Assembly: GCA_049999725.1 (NCBI GenBank) | Contig: JBNGIS010023355.1 | Location: 108,775-172,774 of the forward strand | DNA: 64,000 nt | Direction of reading: 5' to 3' | Source: Haplomitrium mnioides | Lineage: Eukaryota > Marchantiophyta > Haplomitriopsida > Calobryales | Notes under the pieces: generated by a model | What the model was told of the DNA's origin: nothing | The model's database searches: none | What the model saw: the letters and a program-made list of their open reading frames with translations, nothing else | Translations under genes and position numbers: made by a program | Part shown: positions 21,402 to 31,532 of the stretch, in pieces | How positions within the stretch are numbered: the stretch's first letter is position 1 | Layout of the letters: each line of letters opens with the position of its first letter

Positions 21402-22375
21402 AACGATGAATACAATGGATGCTCTATAATTGGTAAAAATTAAGCTTGTTGTTATCTGTCATTATCATGGAATATCCAACTTGTTAATATATGAAATAGA
21501 TTTACGTTTCACTGCAAAGTTTTGGTGAGAGTTGTTCAAACTTATGAGAACCAAACTCTCTATGTCTATTATTTATCATCCTCAAACAAGTAGGCAAATA
21601 GAGCACGCTAATTGCAATGTGAAGGATATGCTTTGCGTATTTATCAATGTTCATCACACCAATTGGGATATTTTCTAACTGGTTATGGAGCTCACTAACA
21701 ACAACTCCAAACAAGCAAATGCTTGATTTTTTATTTTCTTTCTTAATTTGGGTCAATATCCTCTTATTTTTTATGGCTTGTTTTTTTACTTCCTTTTTCA
21801 AAATTCCAAATATTTCTATATTTTTGTCTTGTTTATCTTCTTCTTTGCAAGATACTCGCAATCATCTTGTTATTACTCAAAATTGGCAAAACAATATATA
21901 CCGATAGACATTATTGTGGTTTCTTTTATGTTTTTTATAACAAAGTTATGTCATTTACTCACAATTTATCTTTAGACACTCAAGTCTACAAGCTATCTCT
22001 AAGTTGGGTTGGTCATTTCTCTATTTCCCAAGTTAATTTTTTTGTTGCTTATAAGCTTGATTTTCCTCTCTATATAAAGATTAATCATATCTTCCACATG
22101 TCTAAACTCAAGTATTTTGTTTCTAGTTAGTACTTTTTTCCAAACTGTGCTCAAATTCCTCCTCCGTATAAAATTCTTGATGATCATAAAGAATATGAAG
22201 TGGACTATATTTTGGCAAAACGAGTTTTCAAGTAAAGGCAACAACCTTAAGTTCAATATAAAGTTTTGTGAAAGGGACATCCACTTCATGATGCAACTTA
22301 GAAGTCTTGTTCTAACCTTGAAAATATTCAAGAAGCTATTCAATTGTTTAAAACTACGAGCAATGATAAAGATAT
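21402..22375 (+). pseudogene. G2e integrase C-terminus and chromodomain
   Basis: The integrase core resumes (AKFW.ELFKLMRTKLSMSI.YHPQTS, then EHANCNVKDMLCVFINVHHTNWD). The GPF module follows (LSLSWVGHFSISQVN.. IKINHIFHMSKLKYFVSS), then a chromodomain-like HKEYEVDYILAKRVFK and QYKVLWKGHPLHDAT in broken frames. It ends at 22375, where the sequence switches to the inverted copy. Confidence 0.78.
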
Positions 22376-22427
22376 TGTAAAAGAACTCAAAGACCAAATC
22401 CAAATGAGTAAAGAACTCATAGTGAGG
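22376..22427 (-). repeat. Inverted tip of a G2 LTR (52 bp)
   Basis: TGTAAAAGAACTCAAAGACC.. equals the outer end of minus-strand G2 LTRs (38872 on). The rest of the LTR is missing and the sequence passes directly to chromodomain coding, implying an internal deletion. Confidence 0.65.
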
Positions 22428-22713
22428 ACTTGCTTAGCCAAAATGTGCTCCACCTCATCTTCTTCATGATCATCAAGAATAATATATGAAGGAGGAATTT
22501 GAACACAATTCAAAAACAAAAGATGAACTAGGAGCAAAAGGCGTAAATTTAGATATATGAAATACATGATAAATCTTTATATAGAGAGGAAGATCAAGTT
22601 GTACACAATGGAAGAAATAACTTGAGAATTTGAGAAATGGCCAATCCAAGCTGGAGATAACTTACGAACTTAAGTATCTCAACACAAAGGAAGCTCATGA
22701 GTAGAAAACATAG
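22428..22713 (-). pseudogene. G2f chromodomain and integrase end (minus), left of G3
   Basis: On the minus strand it gives PPSYIILDDHEEDEVEHILAKQVL, the chromodomain start of the G2 family. It is cut at 22714-22718 by insertion of G3 and continues at 35250. Confidence 0.75.
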
Positions 22714-22718
22714 CTTGG
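22714..22718. other. Target-site duplication CTTGG, left
   Basis: CTTGG precedes TGTCAGCC; the same 5-mer follows the right LTR at 35245-35249, inside the same G2 integrase. Confidence 0.9.
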
Positions 22719-23351
22719 TGTCAGCCAGTGGAATAGGAGCTAATGCGGTTTACAAGGGACTAGAAGCGGCAGCAATGATATTTCTCCAATCTGAAGTGGT
22801 AAGATGAGCGGAAAGCAACACATTAACTCTAATCGAAAGATAAGCACATGTTACTTCATTATTCCGCTCCGAAGTAGCGGAATTGGATTCATATTATGAA
22901 AGAAGGGGGCAAGAGCTAGAAATGTCAGCGCTAGGAAGACCAGAAAGGAAGGGACCGGAAGAGAGAGGGAAGACGAGGCAGAGCGAAGGGGATCGGGAGA
23001 GCAGAGGAGAGTCGCAATGGAGTGTCATGCTGAGGAGACCATAGGACGAGGTTCAAGGAAGGTCGTGCGTTAGCAAGGCATGGTAGGAAGCCATAACGAA
23101 GGATAATGGATCGCCCAACAAGTCAGAACGGCAGATTCAAGGTAGGGGACAAAGGCAACATGCATTGGGGAGCAACGACAACACCAAAGATCGGGGAACA
23201 CCTCTTTCTCCAAGGGGATCCACGGGGAGTCTGCTATAGTTCCTATATCAAGCAGAGCAAAGAGTTAGCGAAGGAAGCCTCAGTTCTTATTGCGAGCGAG
23301 TTTCAAAGCGGCGACAAAAGGTACCGTTCTTACTCGGCGAGTGAAATATTT

Positions 23352-23571
23352 GACGAATGACGTGGCGCTCCACTATGGTCTGAGGGTTCATGCGGGTCAG
23401 CAACGGGTCAACTACGGAATCCGGTCAAGGTGACGGTCCGTCTACCCCCTTGCGGGGTGGCGACGAATGACGTGGCGCTCCGCTGTGGTTCGAGGGTTCC
23501 TGCGGGTCAGCAACGGGTTAACTGCGAAATCAAGTCAAGGCGACGGTCTGCTTACCCTTTGCGGGGCAGCG
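23352..23571 (+). repeat. 110-bp tandem duplication with TGACGTGGC motifs
   Basis: Two head-to-tail copies start at about 23352 and 23462, each opening GACGAATGACGTGGCGCTCC and ending in a CGGTCAAGG..GACGGTC..TACCC block. The right LTR has the same pair from 33082 and 33192. Further single TGACGT motifs occur at about 23591 and 23666. TGACGTGG is a plant bZIP C/G-box hybrid; regulation is inferred. Confidence 0.7.
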
Positions 23572-24244
23572 GCGGATGGCGCTGTGCGGATGACGTTCAA
23601 GGCAGGACACGTGGCGACCTGTGGAGTTCTGAGGGCGACAGGGAAGTTCCGAATGGGCTTGCGGATGACGTGGCCTCTGGCTTCAGAATCACTTGCAGAT
23701 TGCGTCTTCTTTGGATTCAGGGATCAAGGCTCTTTAGATTATCCTCTCTCTCTCTCTCTCTCTTCTTCTTAGAATTCTTTTCCGGATCTTTCTCAGCTTT
23801 ACGATGTCGGATCGCCCTCCTCGGCTGCGACTAACTCTATGATGGATCTAATGAAGTGGTGACATCGGATGGGTCATTATCGGGGTCCCACGGAGACACT
23901 TCGGAATCTGCAACTTCGGAGACGCCGAGCTCTACTCTTTGGATTTGAAAGCGCGAATCTACGCCGAGCTACCAAGGTCGTATCTACACCATGATTAGGA
24001 GCCCAGAGCACAGTCTTCACCAACATTCGACCAAGTGTCAGCTTTACCCAGTCCGACGGACCAGTCCGCGCCAGGGGCACCTTCTGGGATTCAAGGGCAT
24101 TCCAAAACGACAGTTGAGAACCTCGAGTTAACTACTTCAGTTAGTCGTTGCTCGTACTAGCCAGGTGTCACCACGACGTTGCTTAACAAGATTAACTACC
24201 GAAAGCGGGGGAAACAAGAAGGCTTCAGCAAGGTAAGCATGGAG

Positions 24245-24252
24245 TATAAAAG
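24245..24252 (+). promoter_or_regulatory. G3 LTR TATA box
   Basis: GGAGTATAAAAGGATCG, conserved as GGAGTATAAAGGGATCG at about 33971 in the right LTR. Transcription would start about 30 bp downstream, placing some 1.2 kb of LTR in the leader. Confidence 0.6.
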
Positions 24253-25197
24253 GATCGTCTGCGATGTTTGAGGGGTTGGTGTAAATGCAAGCTTGCAAGT
24301 CATGAGAACGATAGCAAAAAGGAAGACACAATATGGAGGGAGGACAAATTTCTTGAAGCTTCACTTGAGGCATGTGAACTCGAGCAGGGGGCTAGCAGGG
24401 GTGGAGGTGGACTAGAGGGGCGCTGGGAATCGCTAGGCGGGGAGCTTTAGAGGCTCAAACGATCCAGATGTACTCATCTCTACTGGTGGACCAACATCGA
24501 AGGTGGACTGATACTTGAAAGCTGAAGGGAGTCTGGGTTGTCTTAAAATCGGAGGGGCTGCCAAGGTGGGATCTTTGGGGTCGCCTTAGTGACAACTGTG
24601 CAGGAGCAACAATCCCAAGAACGTTAGAGGCGTTTCTGGTTTATTCTCTCAAGGGAAATCAAGAAGGTGTAGCTGCATTCGTGCCCGCGCACGGTGTAAG
24701 AAGATCCATCGAAGCTTCGGGATGGAGTGGGTGGCCAGCAGCCGAGAGGACTGTCTTCCAGAGGTGGAAGTTAAACAAAACCTCTTTCGATCATGAGGAA
24801 GTCAAACCAAGGCTTCTTGCGAGGGAAGATAAAAAGACTATTTGGAGAAGGGTGCGTGAGTAGAGGGAGGACGTGTGACTGGAACCGTGGGACTCATAAG
24901 AAGGTTGGAATTGCTTGAATAAAGATCAGGAGTGCAAGAGAGGCAGTAAAGATCGAATCTTGGGAGAATCAGAAGAGCTGCAGTGGAAAGAAAGAAAGGG
25001 AGCATTGAGAGGTCAAGATTGTGCTGCAGAGGTCAACCCAAGTCAGAGGACCATTGGCGGAGTGGGTGGTGTTGTGTGTGCAGTGGTTAGATAGTTTTGT
25101 CTTGTGTTTGTATTTTCCGAAGAGACACTTTGGATCTGAAGTAAGTAGGGTCTTAGATTAGCAGGGGTCCAAGAATCAGATTCAGATGGTAAGGCAA

Positions 25198-25219
25198 TAC
25201 AGGGGACAAATCCCCTGTA
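25198..25219. other. Perfect 9-bp stem-loop in G3 LTR
   Basis: TACAGGGGA and TCCCCTGTA flank the loop CAAA. The right LTR keeps the stem unchanged at 34925-34946 with loop CAGA. Confidence 0.7.
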
Positions 25220-25670
25220 TAATTCAGATATAAGGACTTGATCATGCATTGTAAAACTTTGAGTCTGGATTCTATTTCGAATCCCTGAAATCCACTTCGA
25301 AATTTCATCAGAGGCGCTTCTATGGTGTGTATGAATGTTTGAATAGAGAGTTGAACAAGGAGAAAGGTCAATAAGGTGAGAAGGAACACCCTTAAGGCCT
25401 GAAATTGATAACTTGCAGCGGGGCCATCTCATAAAAGAACCTGAACCCATGTAAAGTCAGTCTTTTCCTGCCAAAAAGAGGTCTTTAGAGGTTAACGACC
25501 GAAGGAGAGGGCTGACATACATTTTTTGGTGCTTAAAGGAGGGCAAAAGGTTTGCAAAAGCCTGAGACTAACCCGAGGCCAAGTTATCACTCTGTGCACC
25601 AAGGAACCCAAGTCGGACTAGGGGGCAAATTCTGAAACAGAGCGTCGGATTGCGCATCTGTTAAGAAAAA

Positions 25671-26669
25671 GTGGTGGAAGGCGGAGGCTTGTGGGTGGAA
25701 GTGCCCATGAATAGGGCGGGTATGGCCAATCCAGTACCCGCTTCTGGGTTGAAGGGTAGATTCAAGTATAAATCCTTCAAAGGACGTCCGAAAGATGATC
25801 ATGATGCCTGGCTGGATGATCTGGAGAACACCTCAGCGGCAAATGGGGAAAGCCACGTTAAAATCAGGATCTTGCTCGTAGTTCTAAAAGGAGAGGCGCA
25901 GCCATGGTATAAGGACTTGCCGGACCATGTCAAGAGAGACTGGAGAGCCTTCAAATCCGCGTTCATTATCGAATTCCGAGGAATCGGAGAAGAGATAGAG
26001 GCACTGATTAAAATGGGCAAGTTGAGAATGAAGAAATAAGAATCAGTACGAAAATTCTTTTAGAGATTCAAGAAGGTGGCTCGCAAGCTAAATCCGCCGG
26101 CCACCAACGGAATGTTAACTTCATGATTTCTTGCGGCCCTTCGCAGAGGAATTGGAACTTGGGTTAGGCAGACAGATCCTCAAACCTTGGAAGGAGCGGT
26201 CAGTGCAGCCCAGTCACATGTGAAGGCTGCGATCACCAGCTCTAGAAGGAAGACAAATAAATTATATAAATCTGAAGATTCGTCGGACACTTCGGACAGT
26301 GAAGAAGAAAGAGAGGAGAGTTCCGACGCCACTTTGGACAGCGATGAAGATTCCGATAGCAGCAGCTCAGAAGAAGAGCGAGACTCCAGGAAAAAGAAAA
26401 AAAAGAAGGATCAAAATAAGAAGAAGAGGGCCAAAGAACGAGAGGTGCATCGCCGCAAGGGAATTCGGAAGGGGAAATCAAAGGGGAGTGAACCCGAGCC
26501 CGAACCCAGCAAAAGGTATGCCGAGAAGGATCGGATAGACGAATTGAGCGCAAAGATGGAGACAATGAATATCCTCATGGCCGGGATCAAACCAGAAGGC
26601 CGACCCCTTCCCACCAGAAGAGTCGGAGTATGGTGCATTCAATGCAACAAGTACGACCACTCCACTTAG
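25671..26669 (+). pseudogene. G3 gag (N-terminal and charged region)
   Basis: One reading frame interrupted by a few stops (26037, about 26061 and 26122). It gives PVPASGLKGRFKYKSFKGRPKDDHDAWLDDLENTSAANG, then LKGEAQPWYKDLPDHVKRDWRAFKSAFIIEFRG. This is the retrotransposon Gag fold with the W-x-F-K-x-A-F-x-x-E-F signature. From about 26270 comes a long acidic serine run (DSSDTSDSEEE, DSDEDSDSSSSEEE), then a lysine/arginine run (KKKKKKDQNKKKRAK) and a PEPEPS stretch. Such a charge-segregated tail is unlike the G2 gags. The true start may be the ATG at 25707 or 25719; the annotated left edge is only the open frame. Confidence 0.82.
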
Positions 26670-27230
26670 GAATTCCCCATTGAAAACAACGCAATTCACT
26701 ACGTGCGGGACGAAGCACCTGAATTCATAAGGGAAGAGGTGGACTACGTTTATGAAGAGGCCCTTGAGGCGGTCTACCAAATCAACGGAGGACCCCGGAC
26801 GATGTTAAGTCGGCCTCCAGGTGTCAACGGCGGACAAGGAAATGGTTGGAATGCAACCAGGCCCCCGCGGACGACTATTATGGTGTGCTGGAATTGTGGC
26901 CAGCCAGGGCACATTTCTCCCAATTGTCTTGAACCCAGGAAGAGCGGATATGAACAACCAGCAGCTCTCTGCTTCTAGTGCAAAAAGGAGAGTCATGTAG
27001 CTGTGAATTGCTCTCTCAACCAAAGGCCTGAAGCCAACCCACACCTCAGCATGAACCCTCTCCCTCCATCGACAGTGAATTTAATAGAGTTGGAGATCCA
27101 CCAGGAGGAGGAAGAAGCTAAATTACCCGGATGAGAAACCCCTGCCTCGAAGGATTGCTTTCGGATGGTGACCCGCTCGGGAACCAAGTCCAAGCCTAAG
27201 AGCCAGCGGAAAAAAAGAGCGGAAATTGAA
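26630..27230 (+). pseudogene. G3 gag C-terminus with zinc knuckles
   Basis: Continues in the same frame after a stop at 26668. Three knuckle-like motifs can be read. The first, VWCIQCNKYDHST then a stop, is truncated. The second, VCWNCGQPGHISPNCLEP (about 26883-26936), is an intact C-x2-C-x4-H-x4-C. The third, LCF-stop-CKKESHVAVNCSLN (about 26971-27020), is broken by a stop next to its second cysteine. Between the first two is an acidic stretch, RDEAPEFIREEVDYVYEEALEAVYQ. The knuckles would bind genomic RNA. A basic stretch (SGTKSKPKSQRKKRAEIE) ends the frame near 27230. Confidence 0.82.
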
Positions 27231-27553
27231 TAGCTGAATCGTCACTTTGGAGTGATTCAGACTACAATCGGGATAACCCGAAGTGGTTCTACCCGAAACA
27301 ACAGGACAATGTGCGGAAGCAACTGGAAGCATTGGAGGCTTTGGAAGAGGATGAGGCAGCCTAGTAAACCATGAAGAACATCCGGGGCCATTAGGAGAAA
27401 CCCAAGGAATCCGAAGAAAAGATCCCCACCCCCGAAGGAGACACCAAGCCAATCCCCTACAGCATCCTGGCCGACGTAAGAGATTGCCCAGTTACGGCCA
27501 CAGTGGGACAGCTGATCAAAGACAGTCCAGTGTAGAGACGTCAGCTAAGAGAA

Positions 27554-28560
27554 TTGCTGATGGGTCCAAAACGAAGGAGGAAATTACCCCGAGTCAGAGT
27601 CCAAGCGGATGTGCAACTGGTCTGCGAGGATAAAGAAGCGTCAGAAATCGATATCCAAATTGCAGGGTGCACCTTATCCTTAGTGCCAGTAGACCGGGGG
27701 GGTGGGGTCGAGGTCAATATCATGATAGAAGAGACCGCCCATAAGTTGGGATTCAAGGAATTCCAACCCACTGCCAGAATCATGACATTAGCAGATGGAT
27801 CTTGAGTGAAACCATTGAGCTCCCTACTTCAGATTCCTACCTTCATCGGAGGCAAGGAATTTAAATTAAATTACTTGGTGATGTGCCCAGCCAGAGCCTC
27901 TCCCTACCCATGGCTGTATGGAGCCCGAATCCTCCACAATTGGGGGAATTCCACTTTGGTGTTTGGTCCTGAAAAAATGGAGGTGCACTACGGGCTAGTG
28001 CCACATCTGGGGGAGACCCAAGCCAAAGACGAGTATGACAATGAATGATCCGAAGAAGACGAAGAATCGAAATATCACTACTGGGTCAAGATGGTCAGTG
28101 AGGCTATAGAGAACGATTTAATGGAAGAAGGGGAGGTGGGAGTCAACCAATTGGAACTCAAAGAGGGCACTAAGAGGACGCATGTGCAGGGGTGAACCAC
28201 TGAATGTTCAACGGGAGGCAGGGACACTAAGGCTGGAAGAAAGGAGAGGTCCGAAGTGTCATGTCGGAACCCAACAGAGGAACATAAGAAGTCTGAAGAG
28301 CCACATCTGGTGCAGCCAGAAACAATGAACCAAGCGGAGAGAACGAGCCGAGAGCAGGGGGTTGCGATTAGCAACGCTCATATAGGAGGATGGATTAGAA
28401 GGGAGAAATGAAGTGGGGATAGTGCGCACGTCTCAACACAAATCCATAATTGTCCAAGAGGGACGCCAATTTCATATCGGATCAGAATTGTCCGAGAGCC
28501 ATGAGCAGTCCCTGACCCACCTCCTAGCCAATTTCAGCGACACCTTTGCATAGAGCCATG
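27554..28560 (+). pseudogene. G3 protease region
   Basis: In a frame different from gag: KRRRKLPRVRVQADVQLVCEDKEASEIDIQIAGCTLSLVPVDRGGGVEVNIMIEETAHKLGFKEFQPTARIMTLADGS. The VPVDRGGGVEVNIM part looks like the D-G-G-[SA]-G-V-N-V-M active-site region of some plant gypsy proteases. A stop at 27803 is followed by KPLSSLLQIPTFIGGKEFKLNYLVM and PYPWLYGARILHNWGNSTL, the expected distal half with a degenerate flap. From 28050 to 28560 the frame holds an acidic linker. I infer protease from position and this motif. Confidence 0.65.
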
Positions 28561-28586
28561 GGAATCTGAAGGGAGTTCCCTGAAAA

Positions 28587-29890
28587 TTGGGGGAACATCA
28601 GATTAATCTAGATCCCGCAACAATCTCTGTTAGACAACGCCAGTATTGGATGAATCCTAGATTCTCACTGCTGGTAAAGGAAGAAATTGACAAATTGCTA
28701 GAAGCAGATTTCATCTACCAAGTGCTGAATAGCGAGTGGGTATCGCCATTGGTTGTAGTACCAAAGAAAATCGGACAGGATGGAGAGCGAAAGATAAGAG
28801 TATGCCAGGATTTCCGAAAGCTGAATGCAACAACAAAAAAGGATCACTACCCTTTTCCCTTCACCGATGGCGTTTTGGATCTGGTTGCGGGACAAGAAGT
28901 TTATAGTTTCTTGGATGGGTATTCATGATACAACCAGATCTGGATCCGAAAAGAGGATCAGTTGAAGACAGTGTTCACCACATTATGGGGGGTGTTCGCT
29001 TTCCAAAGGATGCCTTTCGGACTCTATAACGCACCCGAGGCATTTCAACGGATGATGATGAACATATTCCATGATTATATGAGGAAGTTTCTCGAGATCT
29101 TCATTGATGATTTTGTAGTATATGGAAGAGTCTGCAACCACGAGCGGGATCTGAGGCTCACCCTTTAGCGGTGCCGAGAAACAGGATTGCGCTTGCACCC
29201 GGAGAAGTGCTTCTTCGGAGTGTCTAAAGGAATACTTCTAAGACATCGGATTTCGGGCAGAGGCATAGAAATAGATCAAGAAAAGACCGCAAATTGGATG
29301 AAGATAGCATTCCCAACCAACCTGAAGGAGGTACAAGGTTTTTTGGGATGTGTAAGCTACTATAGACTATTTATTGAGCGGTTCGCCTCGATTTCCATGC
29401 CACTCACTAAAATGACAAAGCAGGGCAGCACCTTTGAAGCCACGCCTGAAAGATTGACCAGCTTCAACGAATTGAAACAACGACTAACCAACACATCAGT
29501 TCTCATACCACCAAGCTGGGGGAAGGATTTCCATATAATGATCGACGTGTCAGGGTTCTACGTCGATGCCGTGTTGAGCTATGTGGATGAAAAAGAGAGG
29601 GATCATCCGATATACTTCGCAAGCAGGTTGTTGGCTGCAGCAGAAAGGAACTATTCAGCAACTGACAGAGAGGCCTTGGGGGTCATCTATTCCCTTAAAA
29701 AATTCAGGCACTACCTATTGCACTATAAGGTGATCTTCCATACCGATCACAATGCTCTGAAATATCTTGTAAGCAAACCAAATGTGACGGGTAGGGTGGC
29801 AATGTGGATCCTGTTGCTATAAGAGTTTAATTTTGAAGTGAGAATCAAACCATGAAAGAAGCACAGAAATGCTGACTTCTTCTCTAGGGT
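28587..29890 (+). pseudogene. G3 reverse transcriptase and RNase H
   Basis: Nearly continuous frame with stops only at about 28926, 29166 and 29820. RT blocks: EEIDKLLEADFIYQV, WVSPLVVVPKK, RVCQDFRKLNATTKKDHYPFPFTD, SFLDGYS, AFQRMPFGLYNAPEAFQRMM and the catalytic box FIDDFVVYG, with both aspartates kept. RNase H: KDFHIMIDVSGFYVDAVLS (catalytic D), YFASRLLAAAERNYSATDREALGVIYSLKKFRHYLLHYKVIFHTDHNALKYL (E and D motifs present). At least two of the stops are TAA or TAG where the family has glutamine, so single C-to-T changes could explain them. This is the best-kept RT of the window. Confidence 0.92.
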
Positions 29891-31256
29891 GGCTGGGCCA
29901 GTCAATGAAAGGGAAGTGGAGGATGCCTTTCCCGATGAGGACTTGTTCCAGGTCAGAGCAGGAAGGTCAACAAACTATGCTTCGATAATTGAATTCCTCA
30001 GTACCGCACATATTCCCAACGGTAGCAGCAAAGAGGAGGCTGCAGTGTTTCTTAGGAAGGTGGGACCTTACCTATTAGTGAAGGGGATGCTACACAAAAG
30101 AGGACTGGATGGCATGATCAGAAGATGCTTGGAGCAAGATCACGCCACAATAGTGATGCAAGCTCTGCATGGAGAGGAAGTGGGGGGTCACTTTGCAGCA
30201 GACATTGCAATAAGAAAGGTGCTAAGTGCTGGATACTGGTGGCCAACCATGCAAAAGGATGTGCACTTCTGGGTGAAGAGGTGTAATGCCTGTCAAAGGA
30301 CAAGAAAGCCAACAACAAGTCAACATCACCTTTTAGTACCAATTATTCCCCTGGCACACTTTGAAAAGTGGGGGATAGATTTCATTGCCCCTATTGCGCC
30401 ATCTACCAGGAGAGACAACATGTACATCCTCCTAGCCACAGACTACGCCACCAAATGGGTGGAAGCCAGCGCTACCAGAAAGGATGACGCCAAAACGGTA
30501 GCAGCATTCATGTATGAACAGATGTTCTGCAGGTTTGGGCCACCCCTAGAATTGGTAAGTGATTAAGGAACCCACTTTATCAATCAAGTGATAAAGGATT
30601 TGACCTCCAAATATCTAATTAAGCATCGACGCACTACGACCTACCACCCAAAAGCCAATGGATTGAGAGAGAGAGCCAATGGGATAATAGGTAAAATCCT
30701 TAGTAAGACCGTAGTAGCCAATAAGGCAGATTGAGATTTTAAGCTACTCACGGCAGTGTATGCCTACAACCTATCCTACAAAATCATAACATGCCACTGT
30801 CCTTACTTTCTGGTCTTCGGACAGAATGCACTCCTGCCAGTTGAATCAGAAGTCCCAATCCGAAGAGTTTTGGAGGAAGGTAGAATGGCGGAAAACCAGA
30901 GCTGAAGGGAAAGACTGTATCAGCTGGAGCAATTGGAGGAATCAAGGGAACAAGCCCAGATATGTTTGGAGCACCGCCAGCACCTACAGAAGCATCATCA
31001 TGATAAAAAACTGAAACCGACAGATATTTCGGAAGGGGAGTGGGTGTTGCTTTATGATAGTCGATTTGTACATTTCCTAGGGAAACTGCACACCAGATGG
31101 ATGGGGCTTTTTGTGTTGAGAAGACTGCACCAAAACGGATCTGCAGAGTTGGAGACATTGGGGGGAGAGCGATTCACTAACCGGATTCATTACGACCGTC
31201 TGAAAAGGTATATTCACAGAGAGGAGGATGTTGGGGGTCCGCAATCACCAAGCTAA
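29889..31256 (+). pseudogene. G3 integrase
   Basis: The zinc-binding domain keeps its H-H-C-C residues (LHGEEVGGHFAADIAIRKVL.. CNACQRT). The core shows the first catalytic aspartate in WGIDFIAPI, the 'DYATKWVEA' segment, the second in LELVSD followed by a stop where Q is expected and then GTHF, and the glutamate in GLRERANGIIGKI. The C-terminal part ends LKPTDISEGEWVLLYDSR.. GKLHTRWMGLFVLRRLHQNGSAEL.. TNRIHYDRLKRYI, a GPF-like module without a chromodomain. Stops occur at 30565, about 30733 and 30905. Integrase would insert the cDNA in the nucleus. Confidence 0.9.
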
Positions 31257-31532
31257 GGGAGTTGGATCCGAGTTAGCAAGGGTGGGTGAGTGAGTGCGTG
31301 GTTAGGTGGATGTTCCAGTACGTAATTGTGTAGAGGTTCAGGTGAGTAGTTGCGTGGGTTTTCCAGTGCAAGTTGTGTGAGTTTTCGAGTGAGTATGTGT
31401 GGGTGCGTGAGTTTGTAAAAGTACACTTCGTCAAAATTTTGAGACCAGAAGCGACACAGCAGACAAGAGGAAACTAGCAAGAGATCGAGGAGGTATGTTC
31501 GCGAGGACGCTTCACATCTCAAATGGGAGTTA
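31257..31532 (+). other. G3 3' untranslated stretch, G/T-rich, with polypurine tract
   Basis: Between the integrase stop and the right LTR lie about 275 bp with a G/T-rich tract (31280-31425) of irregular GTGAGT, GTGCGTG and GTGGGT repeats. AAATGGGAG at 31521-31529 just before the LTR is the likely polypurine tract. No gene is seen. Confidence 0.6.

Larger units (their letters stand above)
22719..25517 (+). repeat. G3 5' LTR (2799 bp)
   Basis: TGTCAGCCAGTGG..GGGCTGACA. It contains a 110-bp tandem duplication, a TATAAAAG box at 24245-24252 and a conserved stem-loop at 25198-25219. Compared with the right LTR it lacks about 0.9 kb (the join lies near 23211). Scattered open stretches here have no protein-family signature and are treated as non-coding. 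Confidence 0.9.

Noticed and set aside
23430-23834. 134-codon plus-strand open frame in the G3 left LTR
   Set aside because: It overlaps the 110-bp tandem duplication, has low-complexity ends (SLSLSLFF), and the matching frame in the right LTR differs. It is a composition effect in GC-rich LTR sequence.
25518-25545. Primer-binding site of G3
   Set aside because: The position after the LTR reads TACATTTTTTGGTGCTTAAA. I could not match it confidently to a plant tRNA 3' end, so no site is annotated.
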